A stretch of 64,000 bases of DNA from JAUCQB01 sp964586235 (GCA_964586235.1 CAZPIO010000010.1:38390-102389); one strand, 5' to 3'; positions 1-8,400 are shown, numbered from the stretch's first letter. Notes: a model not told the origin generated them from the letters alone. Program-made: numbers and translations.

Positions 1-40
1 GGCGACTCGACAGCGCCCACCGCCCGGTTTCGAAGCTCTA

Positions 41-70
41 TTGACACACGAGACTCCATCGCCTTAGAAT
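41..70 (+). promoter_or_regulatory. Sigma70-type promoter of tRNA-Val
   Basis: A perfect TTGACA (41-46) is followed after 18 bp by TAGAAT (65-70), one base from the TATAAT consensus. Transcription would begin around 76-78, a few bases before the mature tRNA 5' end at 82. This is read directly from sequence; activity is inferred. Confidence 0.7.
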
Positions 71-81
71 AAGGGGTCCAT

Positions 82-155
82 GGGCGATTAGCTCAGTTGG
101 CTAGAGCGCGTGCTCGACATGCACGAGGTCACTGGTTCAAGTCCAGTATCGCCCA
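82..155 (+). tRNA. tRNA-Val (anticodon GAC)
   Basis: A complete 74-nt cloverleaf folds. The acceptor stem GGGCGAT pairs with ATCGCCC and A is the discriminator base. The D stem is GCTC/GAGC. The anticodon stem CGTGC/GCACG holds a 7-base loop with GAC at the anticodon. The T stem is ACTGG/CCAGT with loop TTCAAGT. CCA is not encoded beyond the first bases. The 3' portion is duplicated at 52183-52208, which marks this gene as the integration target of the adjacent element. The tRNA stays intact at the left junction. Confidence 0.97.
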
Positions 156-157
156 AT
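132..157 (+). repeat. Left attachment site (attL), inside tRNA-Val 3' end
   Basis: This 26-bp stretch covers the T arm, the acceptor 3' strand and two bases beyond the tRNA. It recurs without mismatch at 52183-52208 in the same orientation. Direct repeats of a tRNA 3' end, with an integrase gene just inside one copy, are the standard signature of tRNA-targeted integrative elements. Identity is seen directly; the att role is inferred. Confidence 0.9.
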
Positions 158-278
158 GATAAATCCTTAGATAAAACACACATCTGACATTTAGCACCCG
201 GTGCCGGACAATCGCTTCGGAGCAAACTCACAGGCAGATCGGACTGCTTGGGCTCTGCCCCGCCCTGGAGATCCGGCC

Positions 279-1628
279 ATGGCTCCCAAGAGAATTGGAC
301 GCCCCCCAAAATGCGTGACCGGCAGGAACGGACGCCCTATCGTCGGCTTGTCCCGTCACAAGACTACCGGGCGATACTACGCCACTTTCAGCAAACCGCG
401 AGAGTACTTCGGGACAGATTTCGACTCCGCTCTGGTGCGTTTTCGGGAATGGGAGTCTCGGCAGAAAGGTGAGACTGTCCTCGTCAAACAGCCGGTGCCC
501 GCATCTGTCGATCCCACAAACGCCGACGAATTTGGGCGATGGTTCCTGAGGCAGTACCCGACGCTGGATCTGGCCAGCAGAACGATTGACACGTCAGTCC
601 TCGGGGACGTGTTCTGGTCTATGGTTCGCAAGGCCGTCACTCAGGACCCTGTTCTGGCGGCCGAAAAGACGGGGCTGCCTCTGGACAGGCTCCACAGATT
701 CAAGCAGCCAGAACCGTCTCTTGAGCTCGGGGGCTTGTTTGACGCTTTCATGAAACGCCCGAAAGAGATATCGCGGCAGTCACGATCTGACTATCGGCGG
801 TACTGGAACACCTTCGTCTCATGCGTGGGAGCCAAGACGATAGCTGACCTGACACCCGAGGCGATTGCCCGGTACGCAAAGTCCATCCTCAAGCCGTACT
901 TTGAGGCGAAGAAGTCCCATGCATGGGTTCAGAACCAGTTCATCGCCGTGAGGCAGATTGTCAGATGGGCATTAAGGATGGGAGAGGACACCGACAATGC
1001 TCAGCGGGCGTTGACCCTGCTTCAGATACTGGAGATACCCCAGGACGAGGGGGAGCACAATCCGCAACCCATCTCCAGAGAGCACTTTGAGGCGTGGTAT
1101 TCAGCGTGTGACGCAAAGCATAAGGCCGTCCTGTTGACCATGCTCAACGCGGCAATGCGGCAAACAGATGTCTCTCGTCTGCGGTTTTTCAACCCGGACG
1201 GCAGCAGACAGGTTGACCTGAAGAGCGGTTTGATCGTGACTCGCAGGAGAAAGACGGGTAACGTAGTCCGTTGTTGCTGCCTATGGGACAGGACCGTCGG
1301 CGCCATTGCCAAATGGCGACAAGGCAGACCCGCCGGCGAATGGGTGTTCGACAACGAAATGGGATCACAGTCATCTGCCCTGAGGATTGCCGAGAAACTC
1401 AGGGGATACCGGGACCGGGCAGGCCTGCCCAAGAGCGTGAAAATCGCCCACATCCGCGATGGAGCTTATACAGCGTGCGTGGCGGCAGGGATAGACCTGG
1501 TCTCCGTCAAGATACTGTGCGGGCACAAAGTCGGGATTCCGGACGCCTATGTGCAGCGAGGCCCGCGCATGGTTGAGAATGCCTGCATGGCGATTGAGCA
1601 AGCCTACTTTTCTGCGGCCCCAAAGTGA
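279..1628 (+). CDS. Tyrosine recombinase / integrase
   Basis: A site-specific recombinase of about 449 aa, likely responsible for insertion at the tRNA-Val gene 124 bp upstream. The catalytic domain holds Arg I at R294 (AMRQTDVSRLR), a basic beta-hairpin (TRRRKTG), a box II with H391 and R393 (AHIRDG), H416 (CGHK) and the nucleophile Y424 (DAYVQR). The box II histidine sits two residues before the arginine, where H-x-x-R is usual. The N-terminal half has a basic DNA-binding start and a core-binding helical region. ATG 279 is chosen because GGAG at 267-270 lies 8 nt upstream; the frame is open back to 201. The gene points from the tRNA into the element. Confidence 0.9.
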   Translation: MAPKRIGRPPKCVTGRNGRPIVGLSRHKTTGRYYATFSKPREYFGTDFDSALVRFREWESRQKGETVLVKQPVPASVDPTNADEFGRWFLRQYPTLDLASRTIDTSVLGDVFWSMVRKAVTQDPVLAAEKTGLPLDRLHRFKQPEPSLELGGLFDAFMKRPKEISRQSRSDYRRYWNTFVSCVGAKTIADLTPEAIARYAKSILKPYFEAKKSHAWVQNQFIAVRQIVRWALRMGEDTDNAQRALTLLQILEIPQDEGEHNPQPISREHFEAWYSACDAKHKAVLLTMLNAAMRQTDVSRLRFFNPDGSRQVDLKSGLIVTRRRKTGNVVRCCCLWDRTVGAIAKWRQGRPAGEWVFDNEMGSQSSALRIAEKLRGYRDRAGLPKSVKIAHIRDGAYTACVAAGIDLVSVKILCGHKVGIPDAYVQRGPRMVENACMAIEQAYFSAAPK

Positions 1629-1662
1629 GACGTTGCCTCCGAGTCGTTGAACCGCTGACCTG

Positions 1663-2133
1663 CCGATCGCACTGGGAATCATTTTCGCCAACGGCCAGGG
1701 CACGCCCGAGCCGGCCGAGCAGTACATCATTGCCGGCGAACTGGCCCTCGATGGCCGGGTACGCCCGATCAAGGGTGCCCTGTCCATGGCCATGCTGGCC
1801 CGCGACAAGGGCCTGACCGGCCTGATCCTGCCCCGCGAGAACGCTCCTGAAGCGGCCGTGGCCGAGGAGATCGAAGTCATCGGCATCGGCGCGCTGGCCG
1901 AGGCGGTGGGCTTCCTCACCAGCCAGCTTCCCCTGGAACCCACGGTCATCGATATCGACGCGGTCTTCGCCGATGCCTCGCGCTACGAAGAGGATTCTTC
2001 AGAGGTCCGCGGCCAGGAGTCGGTCAAGCGGGCGGTCACCGTGGCCGCCGCGGGCGGACATAACATCCTGACGTTAGGTACAAGCGCCAGCAACACCCTT
2101 AATTGGCGTCCTCACAAGGCGTTATGGCTGTAA
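1663..2133 (+). pseudogene. comM: comM (YifB, Mg-chelatase-like ATPase) internal fragment
   Basis: Beginning 35 bp after the integrase stop, this frame encodes an internal piece of ComM/YifB. It covers the end of the Lon-protease-like N-terminal domain (GRVRPIKGALS and following) and the linker into the AAA domain (GQESVKRAVTVAAAGGHN). Homology stops just before the Walker A motif and the frame ends at 2133. The first roughly 80 residues and the whole ATPase core are absent, so it cannot make a working protein. It is probably a remnant of a chromosomal gene swept up during rearrangement. Confidence 0.75.
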
Positions 2134-2206
2134 TCGACCGTTTCTCACATCTCACGATCGTCTCGGGAGTCCACGGCTGGCTCGCGGCTTTACTGGCAAG
2201 AGGCGC

Positions 2207-2236
2207 GCGGGCGTAATTTAGTGGTAGAATGCCAGC
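2207..2236 (+). pseudogene. 5' half of a tRNA-Gly
   Basis: Thirty bases match the 5' half of bacterial tRNA-Gly: acceptor strand GCGGGCG, TA, D arm with GTGGTAGAA, and the 5' anticodon strand CCAGC. The expected anticodon loop and 3' half do not follow, so the gene is broken exactly at the anticodon stem. It may mark an older recombination junction. The match is from memory of tRNA-Gly consensus. Confidence 0.55.
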
Positions 2237-2406
2237 AGGCACCCCTCATCATTCCAACTCGTTGCCGTTTCGTGACTTACGAATCATCGGCTGGAAGTAA
2301 TCTGTAAGTTCCCTGCCCCCCGTGCCCCCTCCAGGTGACCAGCCCGCAAGACCGGAAAAAACTCGAAAGTGGGGTAGCCGCAACGGGGGGGGGCGCTACT
2401 ACAATG

Positions 2407-2534
2407 CTAGGAGACCGTCCGAGTAATCCGGGAGAACCTCATGGAAGGGCATATTGTGGTCTCCAGAGCCAGGTTTTCAGACCGCAACATGGTAATCCGC
2501 GGCTGTGAGAGCCATTACCCGGACGGTCTCCTAG
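2407..2534. repeat. 128-nt unit bounded by a 21-bp inverted repeat
   Basis: Bases 2407-2427 (starting CTAGGAGACCGTCCG) are the reverse complement of 2514-2534 with a single mismatch. About 86 nt lie between the arms and contain a smaller hairpin (GGTCT ... AGACC). It could be a structured RNA or a small MITE-like insertion. No ORF is evident. A run of nine G lies just upstream near 2385-2393. Confidence 0.6.
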
Positions 2535-2543
2535 AACATGGCT

Positions 2544-2582
2544 CGGCGGCGTAGCCGGGCAAGGTCAAATGGGAAATGTCGG
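2544..2582 (+). promoter_or_regulatory. Shared 5' leader motif upstream of PEP-CTERM gene
   Basis: A short hairpin (CGGC-GGCGTA-GCCG, 2544-2557) is followed by AAATGGGAAATGTCGG (2567-2582). The same two blocks with similar spacing occur at 24816-24853 upstream of another gene encoding a predicted secreted protein. TAGAAC at 2532-2537 could be a -10 box just upstream. The motif ends 44 nt before the start codon. Its function is unknown; a cis-regulatory RNA is inferred. Confidence 0.45.
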
Positions 2583-2626
2583 ATCAGTAATCCTGGGCGC
2601 GTAGGCGTCCTGACGGAGGGAAAAAC

Positions 2627-3580
2627 ATGCACACGGTCAAGACTCTCGTATGGGCGGCTCTGGCTGCGGCGCCGGGCGCTGTCCTGGCTGCGCCGCTGTA
2701 CCAGCAGGATTTCGAGGTCGATTCCAGTGCGAGCTGGATCGTGAACAAGGGGCCCGCCACCACCGATGAGGCCCACGATTTCTTCTTCGACTACAGCACG
2801 GTGGGCATTCCCGCCGCCCCGAGCGGCGCGGGCACCCGGGGCGTGAAGCTGCAGGCCAATCAGAGCAGCGGTGTCTTCGGCGGCATGAGCGTCTCACCGA
2901 TGGGGCAGATCTTCGCCGGCGATTACGAGGTCACGTTCGACTGGTGGGAGAATTTCAACGGCCCGTTCCCGGCGGGCGGTAGCGGCTCGACGCAACTGGG
3001 AACCTTCGGGCTCGACACCAGTGGAACGGTCGCTCAGTGGCCGGGCGGGACGCAGGACAGCATCTGGTTTGGCGGGACGGGCGATGGCAATTCCTCGAGT
3101 GACTGGCGGGCGTATTCGCCCACGGCGCCCACGCGTTACACGGATACGGCTGCGGGCATCTATGCGGCCGGTGCGGTAGCGGGCAGCAGCAATGGCAACA
3201 ATGCATACTATTCCAGTTTCGGAAACGTCGCCGCCCCTGCGGCGCAGAGCGCGCTTTTCCCGCAACAGAGCGGCAACACGCTGGTCGGCTCAGCCGGCAT
3301 GGAGTGGCACCAGGTCTCCATCAACAAACAGGGTGGCAGCGTGACCTGGACGGTCGATGGCATTCTGATCGCGACGGTTCCCGTCGGGGACGATACCGCG
3401 CTCACGGGGAACAACATCTTCTTCGGGCGTTCCGACACCAATGCGACGTCCTCGACCGACGTTAACGATGTGAATCTTCTGTTTACGCTGATCGACAACG
3501 TCGTGGTCACGCCGGAGCCGGCGTCGCTCGCGCTGCTGGCGATGGGCGGGCTGGCGGTGCTGCGGCGAAAGCATCGCTAG
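2627..3580 (+). CDS. PEP-CTERM sorting domain protein
   Basis: A 317-aa secreted protein. Residues 1-22 form a signal peptide ending AAAP. The body is a Gly/Ser/Asn-rich beta-type domain of about 270 residues, perhaps a jelly-roll fold. The C-terminus is a textbook PEP-CTERM signal: TPEPASL, a hydrophobic helix, then RRKHR. Such proteins are processed by an exosortase and anchored to or exported across the envelope. No exosortase gene lies in this window, so the host must supply it. Start: ATG with GGAGGG 7 nt upstream. The gene stands alone; a shared 5' leader motif precedes it. Confidence 0.9.
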   Translation: MHTVKTLVWAALAAAPGAVLAAPLYQQDFEVDSSASWIVNKGPATTDEAHDFFFDYSTVGIPAAPSGAGTRGVKLQANQSSGVFGGMSVSPMGQIFAGDYEVTFDWWENFNGPFPAGGSGSTQLGTFGLDTSGTVAQWPGGTQDSIWFGGTGDGNSSSDWRAYSPTAPTRYTDTAAGIYAAGAVAGSSNGNNAYYSSFGNVAAPAAQSALFPQQSGNTLVGSAGMEWHQVSINKQGGSVTWTVDGILIATVPVGDDTALTGNNIFFGRSDTNATSSTDVNDVNLLFTLIDNVVVTPEPASLALLAMGGLAVLRRKHR

Positions 3581-3707
3581 GCCACTTGGCCAGGGTAGGG
3601 CGAGGAGTGGGTGCCACCCTTCCCTTTTCTTCAGCCTTGGCAGTCACAACATACCCGAGTAGCATGAACCTCGATAACCATGATCCCCGACCAGATTACG
3701 CACGCCC

Positions 3708-3878
3708 ATGACTCGCCCACAGGAACCGAACCATGAACGGCGTAAACCCGTCGATCCGAAGGTCGTCGAGGTCGCCCGCATCGCGGAGGAGATGGCACCG
3801 CCAGACTATCCGTTTCTCCGCTTGAATATCGAGGATCTGACGGCCGCGTTGAGAAGGATGACGACGGAGCAGAATTGA
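3708..3878 (+). CDS. Small hypothetical protein (56 aa)
   Basis: An ATG-initiated frame encodes a soluble, charged 56-aa protein with a plausible amphipathic centre (VVEVARIAEEMAPPDYPF) ending MTTEQN. It is followed 31 bp later by another small gene in the same direction, suggesting a short transcription unit. There is no clear ribosome binding site. No family is recognised. Confidence 0.4.
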   Translation: MTRPQEPNHERRKPVDPKVVEVARIAEEMAPPDYPFLRLNIEDLTAALRRMTTEQN

Positions 3879-3909
3879 GCGCTAGCGATGGGCCAACGGA
3901 GAGCAGATC

Positions 3910-4128
3910 ATGATCGATCCTGGTAAGACCGTAGAAACGGAATCGAGGATCACCCACCAAGTGGACTTTTCGATTCATCGCGTTACACAACGCGGCAGAA
4001 GCGTAGTTGCCCTGAGGCCGGGTGAGTTGGAGCCGCAGGAAGTCTTCGTTCTGCCGAAGAAATGGGGCGACGCGTGGGTTTGGAACGTCCTTGAGGATGG
4101 CAGCGGCATCTACTTCCGTCGAACGTGA
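3910..4128 (+). CDS. Small hypothetical protein (72 aa)
   Basis: The frame starts at ATG with GGAG 12 nt upstream, 31 bp after the preceding small gene. The product is soluble and beta-rich in appearance (RSVVALRPGELEPQEVFVLPKKWGDAWVWNV split by loops), with aromatic residues near the C-terminus (GSGIYFRRT). No signal peptide or membrane segment is seen. No family is recognised. It ends 64 bp before the next gene, so the three ORFs from 3708 to 4873 may be one unit. Confidence 0.5.
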   Translation: MIDPGKTVETESRITHQVDFSIHRVTQRGRSVVALRPGELEPQEVFVLPKKWGDAWVWNVLEDGSGIYFRRT

Positions 4129-4192
4129 CGGTACTTTTGCCTCTGTTGTTCTCGTGAACCTGGAGTTTTATCTACGGGGTAACCCAGTAATC

Positions 4193-4873
4193 ATGTTTAT
4201 CAGCAACACCGACTACCCCGAATCGGCCGACTTTATATCACCGCTCCCAGAGGAGCTAATAGCACGACTGCATGCTGTCGGGTGGAACCTACCGAGAACG
4301 GTGTTTTTGCAGATACCGCTCACGCCTATAACAGGCGTCGGGGCGGGCCTTGTCAGGGACTATGAGCATCTCTGCTACTGGCGAGTGTTCTGCGCGACGG
4401 ATGGTGCCCTGTCCTGCCTCACAAATGACGAGCTTCGATTCATTGCCGACCATGAACAATCCGAAGTTCTTTTAGCCGAGCAGGAAGCCAATGAAGAGAA
4501 TCAAGGTCGCGCCTTCGTATCGGAGGAGGAGGAGCATCAACGACACCAGATTGAGTTTGCGGACCTGGATATCAAGTATGGTAATGCGATAGACACGGCA
4601 ATCACGAAGGTCAAGGAAGGCGTCGAGGGCAGGCCGGTGATACCGCGATACGTAGCTCTCTTTTGGTACTGCGTTTTTCTGACAGAGCGCTATGAAGCCT
4701 ATCAGTCTTTGTCAATTCCGATGCCTGAGGCAATGCGTTCGCCTGAACAGCGGAGGCGTTTCATGAGTCTCATCGCAAAGGTGGCGCTAAAGGAATACAG
4801 TTCTCTAGCCGTGATGAAGGATTATGCCCGACTCTACACAGCAGCGGCCGAAGCGAATGATAATCACCCGTAG
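4193..4873 (+). CDS. Hypothetical protein (226 aa)
   Basis: The protein begins MFISNTDYPES at ATG 4193. The frame is open further upstream but overlaps the previous gene with unlikely composition, so the internal ATG is preferred. It has a globular N-terminal half (LPEELIARLHAVGW, DYEHLCYWRVFCATDG), a central acidic helical stretch (EQEANEENQGR, SEEEEHQRHQ) and a helical C-terminal half. It lacks a signal peptide and membrane segments. Base composition is more AT-rich than the flanking carbohydrate genes, consistent with separate origin. No family is recognised. Confidence 0.6.
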   Translation: MFISNTDYPESADFISPLPEELIARLHAVGWNLPRTVFLQIPLTPITGVGAGLVRDYEHLCYWRVFCATDGALSCLTNDELRFIADHEQSEVLLAEQEANEENQGRAFVSEEEEHQRHQIEFADLDIKYGNAIDTAITKVKEGVEGRPVIPRYVALFWYCVFLTERYEAYQSLSIPMPEAMRSPEQRRRFMSLIAKVALKEYSSLAVMKDYARLYTAAAEANDNHP

Positions 4874-5031
4874 TGTCTTGAGCCGTATCCATCGTGACCA
4901 TCTCCACGATACGTGACAGGACTCTGCCATGGTTCTTCCAGTCGGGCGAGTTTTGCGGTATCGTCAAGGACTGAAGAGTTCGACGTGGTTGACTCCTGAG
5001 GTTCTGGGATGTCGGCAAGTGCGTTCAGCAT
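4864..5031 (-). pseudogene. Decayed third copy of small 'DALADIPEP' family
   Basis: On the minus strand an AGGAG box precedes ATG and a peptide starting MLNALADIPEPQ. This matches the start region of the two paralogs at 7825-8109 (MRDAVVDIPDP) and 23282-23587 (IRDALADIPEP). After about 15 residues the similarity fades and the frame stops at 55 aa, lacking the conserved VDGxMRVV and TKDGLVVQNETAVR blocks. It overlaps the 3' end of the convergent gene by 10 bp. It is interpreted as a truncated relic; a short functional product cannot be excluded. Confidence 0.5.
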
Positions 5032-5190
5032 GGGCAACTCCTGGCTGCGATCAGCCGCGTAATATCACCGCCTGAGTTCTCTCGGCTACGCTGTAGTGCG
5101 AGCATCCTTCGCCTGTGAATGCGTGCACCCCGCGGTTGACGTTTCCTTCTTCGGGCCACTGGTTCCCGGTCGGTCGGCGTAGTTGGGGTC

Positions 5191-6600
5191 TCAGTCATGG
5201 GTTCTCCCGTCATGGTTCTCTCGGACGCCATCCACGGTGGCGTGCCTATTACCCTGTTCGCGCTGAAAGGTCGCGTAGGCCTTGCGGTCCAGGGCGATGT
5301 TACGCCGGTAGGAAAGATTGCCCACCAGGCTGATCAGTGGCCTGCGCCAGTGCCAAAGGCTTCTGGACATTCTGCCGAGAATGCGGGGCATGGAGTAGAA
5401 CCACCGGTTACAGGAGTCCATTTCGTGTATAATACCTTCCAGTGATAGGTGCTGATGACGGGTCACGGGAAAGGTCAGCGTGTAGTATCCCCAGTCCTCC
5501 GGGAACGTACTGAGAGCGATGCGATCCTGGGATTCCAGCTGATCCCACAGGCGCGTTCCGGGCAGCGGAGTCAGGAACAGGGCGTTGAGACCGTCTACGC
5601 CGTAGTGACTGGCCGTCCTGGCGATCCGTTTGCCGATCCCGGGTTCGTCCACGTCCAAGCCGATGATGAAAGAACCCGCAACCAGTATCTTATGTCGCTG
5701 GATGCGCCGCACCGAGGCGCGAAGGTCCCGCCCTCTGGCGAGGTTGGACTTCTTGCCAAGTTCAGCCAGTCCTTCCGGTGAGGGGGATTCAAAACCAATG
5801 AAGACGCCTCGGCATCCGGCTCGGGCGGCTAACATCAGGAGTTCCTGATCATCGGCAAAGCTGATCGTGGTTTGGGCAATCCATTCCTTCTGCAGGTCTG
5901 CCCGTATCATGGCTCGGAACAGGTCCTTGGCGCGGGCGATGTGCTCCGACCGCGTCCCGATCAGGTTGTCATCCACCACCAGAACGAGCTTCTCGCGGAT
6001 GGACTGGAACTCCCGCACAACGTCCGGAATAGGCCGCAGCCGATACTGGGTCCCGTTGAATGCCGACACGCTACAGAAGCTGCAGTCCAACGGACAGCCG
6101 CGTGTTGTCTGAATGGCTCCGAAGGCGTAACCCGTAGCCAACAAATCGTGACGGGGCAGCGGGACATTTGCCACATCGGCGAGCCCACCGTCGTACCGGC
6201 GCTTCAGGTTGCCATGCCGCGCATCCTCCAGAACCTGCGGCCAGATACCCTCGGCTTCGCCGGTGACGACCGAGTCCGCTCGACAGATGGCCTCATCCAG
6301 GCACATGGTCGCGTGGATGCCACCCATGACGGCCGGCACTCCCAGGCGCCGGAAGTGCGCAGCCACCTCGTACGCGCGGTTCGCTTGCGAGGTGAAGGCG
6401 GTGATGCCGACCAGGTCGGGCCGAGGCAATGCCGAATAGTCCGGCTTCCCGAGGTTCTCGTCCACGATCGAGACATCCCACTCCGGTGGGGTCAGCCCGG
6501 CCAGGACCAGAAGACTGAGCGGCTTCCAGACGCGATAGCGATTCCAGCGGCCATCCTTGGCATGCGTCATGCTGACGAGCGGGTTACCTGGATTGATCAA
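5191..6600 (-). CDS. B12-binding domain radical SAM protein
   Basis: About 469 aa. The N-terminal half is a cobalamin-binding-like Rossmann domain (DLVGITAFTSQ, GGIHATM, D-rich loops). The radical SAM core carries the 4Fe-4S motif C169-x3-C173-x2-C176 (RGCPLDCSFC), then VLVVDDNLIG, GCRGVFIGFES and FIIGLDVDEPG, all typical of this class. Such enzymes often methylate or rearrange lipids and natural products; the substrate is unknown. The first residues (LLLINPGNP) are the usual beginning of the family, but the start codon must be TTG at 6600 or CTG just upstream, because no ATG or GTG lies between there and an in-frame TGA. It stands apart from neighbours. Confidence 0.85.
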   Translation of the reverse strand: MINPGNPLVSMTHAKDGRWNRYRVWKPLSLLVLAGLTPPEWDVSIVDENLGKPDYSALPRPDLVGITAFTSQANRAYEVAAHFRRLGVPAVMGGIHATMCLDEAICRADSVVTGEAEGIWPQVLEDARHGNLKRRYDGGLADVANVPLPRHDLLATGYAFGAIQTTRGCPLDCSFCSVSAFNGTQYRLRPIPDVVREFQSIREKLVLVVDDNLIGTRSEHIARAKDLFRAMIRADLQKEWIAQTTISFADDQELLMLAARAGCRGVFIGFESPSPEGLAELGKKSNLARGRDLRASVRRIQRHKILVAGSFIIGLDVDEPGIGKRIARTASHYGVDGLNALFLTPLPGTRLWDQLESQDRIALSTFPEDWGYYTLTFPVTRHQHLSLEGIIHEMDSCNRWFYSMPRILGRMSRSLWHWRRPLISLVGNLSYRRNIALDRKAYATFQREQGNRHATVDGVRENHDGRTHD

Positions 6601-6645
6601 CAGTAAGCGAATAGGCTTCTCCGAAAACCGTGCGGCCGCCCACTC

Positions 6646-6777
6646 TCAGCTATCGACGCCGTCCTGGTCGGCCTCGACGAGAGACAGCCTGGTCCCGGCC
6701 GCAGTCTGCTTGACGTCGAGTGTTCGGCTGGCCAGTCGCTGGATCAGGTCGTCGTCGACGACGAGGACCGTCTTACC
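6646..6777 (-). pseudogene. Response-regulator receiver fragment
   Basis: Forty-three codons read GKTVLVVDDDLIQRLASRTL and onward, the classic first beta strand and acidic pocket of a receiver (REC) domain, and stop at TGA. A stop codon lies directly before the first codon, so no start remains. The phosphoacceptor strand and the rest of the fold are missing. It lies between the radical SAM gene and an HU-like gene, inside a zone of shuffled repeats. Confidence 0.5.
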
Positions 6778-6863
6778 CTACACGGCTTCATGTGTCCAGT
6801 GTGGGAAGATCGGGGCGACCATACTCGTCTCACCGCGGTTGTAGCAGGCCGCCAGCGGTCAGG
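6777..6863 (+). repeat. 85-bp block, inverted copy at 27962-28047
   Basis: The block runs from CCTACACGGCTTCA through ACCGCGGTTGTAGC to GGTCAGGTT. It is repeated in opposite orientation at 27962-28047 with roughly ten differences. Each copy lies within about 300 bp of one of the two HU-like genes, but on different sides. Coding in any frame is uncertain. Confidence 0.6.
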
Positions 6864-7066
6864 TTCCTTTGCGTGCTAGCCCCACTTTGCCGGATCGGCA
6901 CTTCGGCTTGGTCCGGTTGGCCTCTCCAGGGACTGGACGCAGGACATCATCCGCCACATAATTCTGTCCATGGCGACGGATACCCGGGCCTCCGCGCGGG
7001 AGCCGGACTGCTGTTGTCATCCCTGTTGCGATGGATTCTTCTGACCTTTCTTGAAAGGAACCACAC

Positions 7067-7378
7067 ATGGCCGCAAAACTCCTCACGAAGAGCGAAATAC
7101 TCGCCAGCATCGCTGAAACCGCCGAACTGTCCCGCAAGCAGGTCGCCTCCGTCTTCAGTGCACTTTCCGAGCTGATCAAGAAGAGCCTGGGCAAGAAAGG
7201 GCCGGGCATGTTCGTCGTGCCGGGGCTGATGAAGATCGTGGTGATCCAGAAGCCCGCCACCAGGGCTCATATGGGGATCAACCCCTTCACCAAGCAGGAG
7301 CAGATGTTCAAGGCCAAGCCTGCTCGTAGGGTCGTCAAGGTGCGCCCGATGAAGGCCCTGAAGGACATGGCGAAGTAA
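7067..7378 (+). CDS. HU-family DNA-binding protein, copy 1
   Basis: A 103-aa basic protein of the planctomycete/chlamydial HU-like type. Helices alpha1-alpha2 are KSEILASIAETAELSRK and SVFSALSELIKK. The beta saddle follows (GPGMFVVPGLMKIVV), then the DNA-intercalating arm with INPFTKQEQMFKAKPARRVVKVRP. The family binds and bends DNA and organises the nucleoid. Start: ATG preceded by GAAAGGA. A paralog at 27458-27769 is about 80% identical, and the 160 bp upstream of both genes are also alike (CCTTTCTTGAAAGGA immediately before the start), so both likely share regulation. Confidence 0.92.
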   Translation: MAAKLLTKSEILASIAETAELSRKQVASVFSALSELIKKSLGKKGPGMFVVPGLMKIVVIQKPATRAHMGINPFTKQEQMFKAKPARRVVKVRPMKALKDMAK

Positions 7379-7457
7379 TCGGTTGCGCGGTCCAATCGTG
7401 ACGAGCCAGGCCCCCTGGGCGCAAGGTGTCATGGACCCTCTGGAAGGAGAGCAAGAT

Positions 7458-7586
7458 ATGGGCGACAAGGGAAGAAGAGACAAGGGCAAGAAGGAACAAC
7501 AGAAAAAGGCCCAGCACACGCTGAAGGAAAAACGAAAACTGAAGCAGGAGAAGAGGAATAAACAGATGCCCGGTGCTATCGGGTGA
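7458..7586 (+). CDS. Small Lys-rich protein (42 aa)
   Basis: MGDKGRRDKGKKEQQKKAQ starts a 42-aa, extremely basic protein (KEKRKLKQEKRNK follows), preceded by an excellent Shine-Dalgarno GGAAGGAG. Proteins of this composition are widespread in bacteria as uncharacterised small proteins, probably disordered and nucleic-acid-associated. It lies 79 bp after the HU-like gene in the same direction and may be co-transcribed. Function is unknown. Confidence 0.75.
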   Translation: MGDKGRRDKGKKEQQKKAQHTLKEKRKLKQEKRNKQMPGAIG

Positions 7587-7824
7587 TACTGCCCGATTGG
7601 CATGACTCTTCTGGTACCGTCTGACAGATTCGGGGGCAGGAATTGGGCAGTTTGATGCCGCAATCGCGATGGTTCTGCCAACATCGCCCCAGGGAAACGG
7701 TTATAGACCGGGAAGCGCCTTGGGCATTTCCCCTGGCGGTCCTGGCACGGCACGTGCCAAGTTGCATGAAAGGTTGACGCTGAGGGCCCCGTTGGGGTCG
7801 TATGCTCTCAGTCAGGAGTTGTCC

Positions 7825-8109
7825 ATGCGGGACGCAGTTGTCGACATCCCAGATCCTTGTGCGAAGAAGCGGAGCACCCTTTCCGGAGGTGCGCCTGCCC
7901 AGGAAGCACAAGACGCGATGCGTAAGGCTTTTCCATACGAAGGCGATCTCCGAGTTCGCCTTCTCTGGTCAGGCAGTGGGATCGAGAAATACCGGGCGAA
8001 CTGGTTTGGCCAGGTGGATGGTCGGATGAGGGTCGTCAAGTCGCTGTTCCTTTCCTTGGCCAGGACAAAGGACGGCCTGGTCGTCCAGAATGAGACTGCT
8101 GTGCGATGA
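7825..8109 (+). CDS. Small conserved-family protein, copy 1 (94 aa)
   Basis: The 94-aa product begins MRDAVVDIPDP and ends ARTKDGLVVQNETAVR. A paralog on the opposite strand at 23282-23587 shares the start, KAFPYEGDL, an R-A-N-W motif, VDGxMRVV and the identical last 14 residues. A third, truncated copy is at 4864-5031. AGGAG 6 nt upstream of ATG is conserved in all three, which fixes the start. The protein has no signal peptide and looks like a small mixed alpha/beta domain. The family and function are not recognised; amplification within one element suggests a mobile or regulatory role. Confidence 0.65.
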   Translation: MRDAVVDIPDPCAKKRSTLSGGAPAQEAQDAMRKAFPYEGDLRVRLLWSGSGIEKYRANWFGQVDGRMRVVKSLFLSLARTKDGLVVQNETAVR

Positions 8110-8400
8110 TCTTGGAATCGACGGCACGGCAGGCCGCGGCGAGGCGCAGCTCCACCTGAACAGAAACAGAATCAGGACCATCTCGCGCCGGGCAACTCCA
8201 CCGCCCGCTAACCCGGTGGCCCAATCGTCAATCCCCCGAGTGGGGTCATTTCGGACGTACTACAGCCCGCCGCCTCCACCAGGGGTCAACCCGATTCCGG
8301 GCGTGACCGGATGATCGGCTGCACAAACACGGAAACGCCGAGGCGATCTCTCGTCTCGGCGCTCGCACGAGAACGCTGTCAGCAGATTCCGTCGGACGGG

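Noticed and set aside
2071..2130. An integron attC-like site (GTTAGG ... GTTATGG) at the end of the comM fragment
   Set aside because: Core sequences and stem symmetry are too poor, and no integron integrase is present.
5025..5231. A 68-codon minus-strand frame overlapping the end of the radical SAM gene
   Set aside because: Arg-rich low-complexity product, no ribosome binding site, and it overlaps the radical SAM coding end in another frame.
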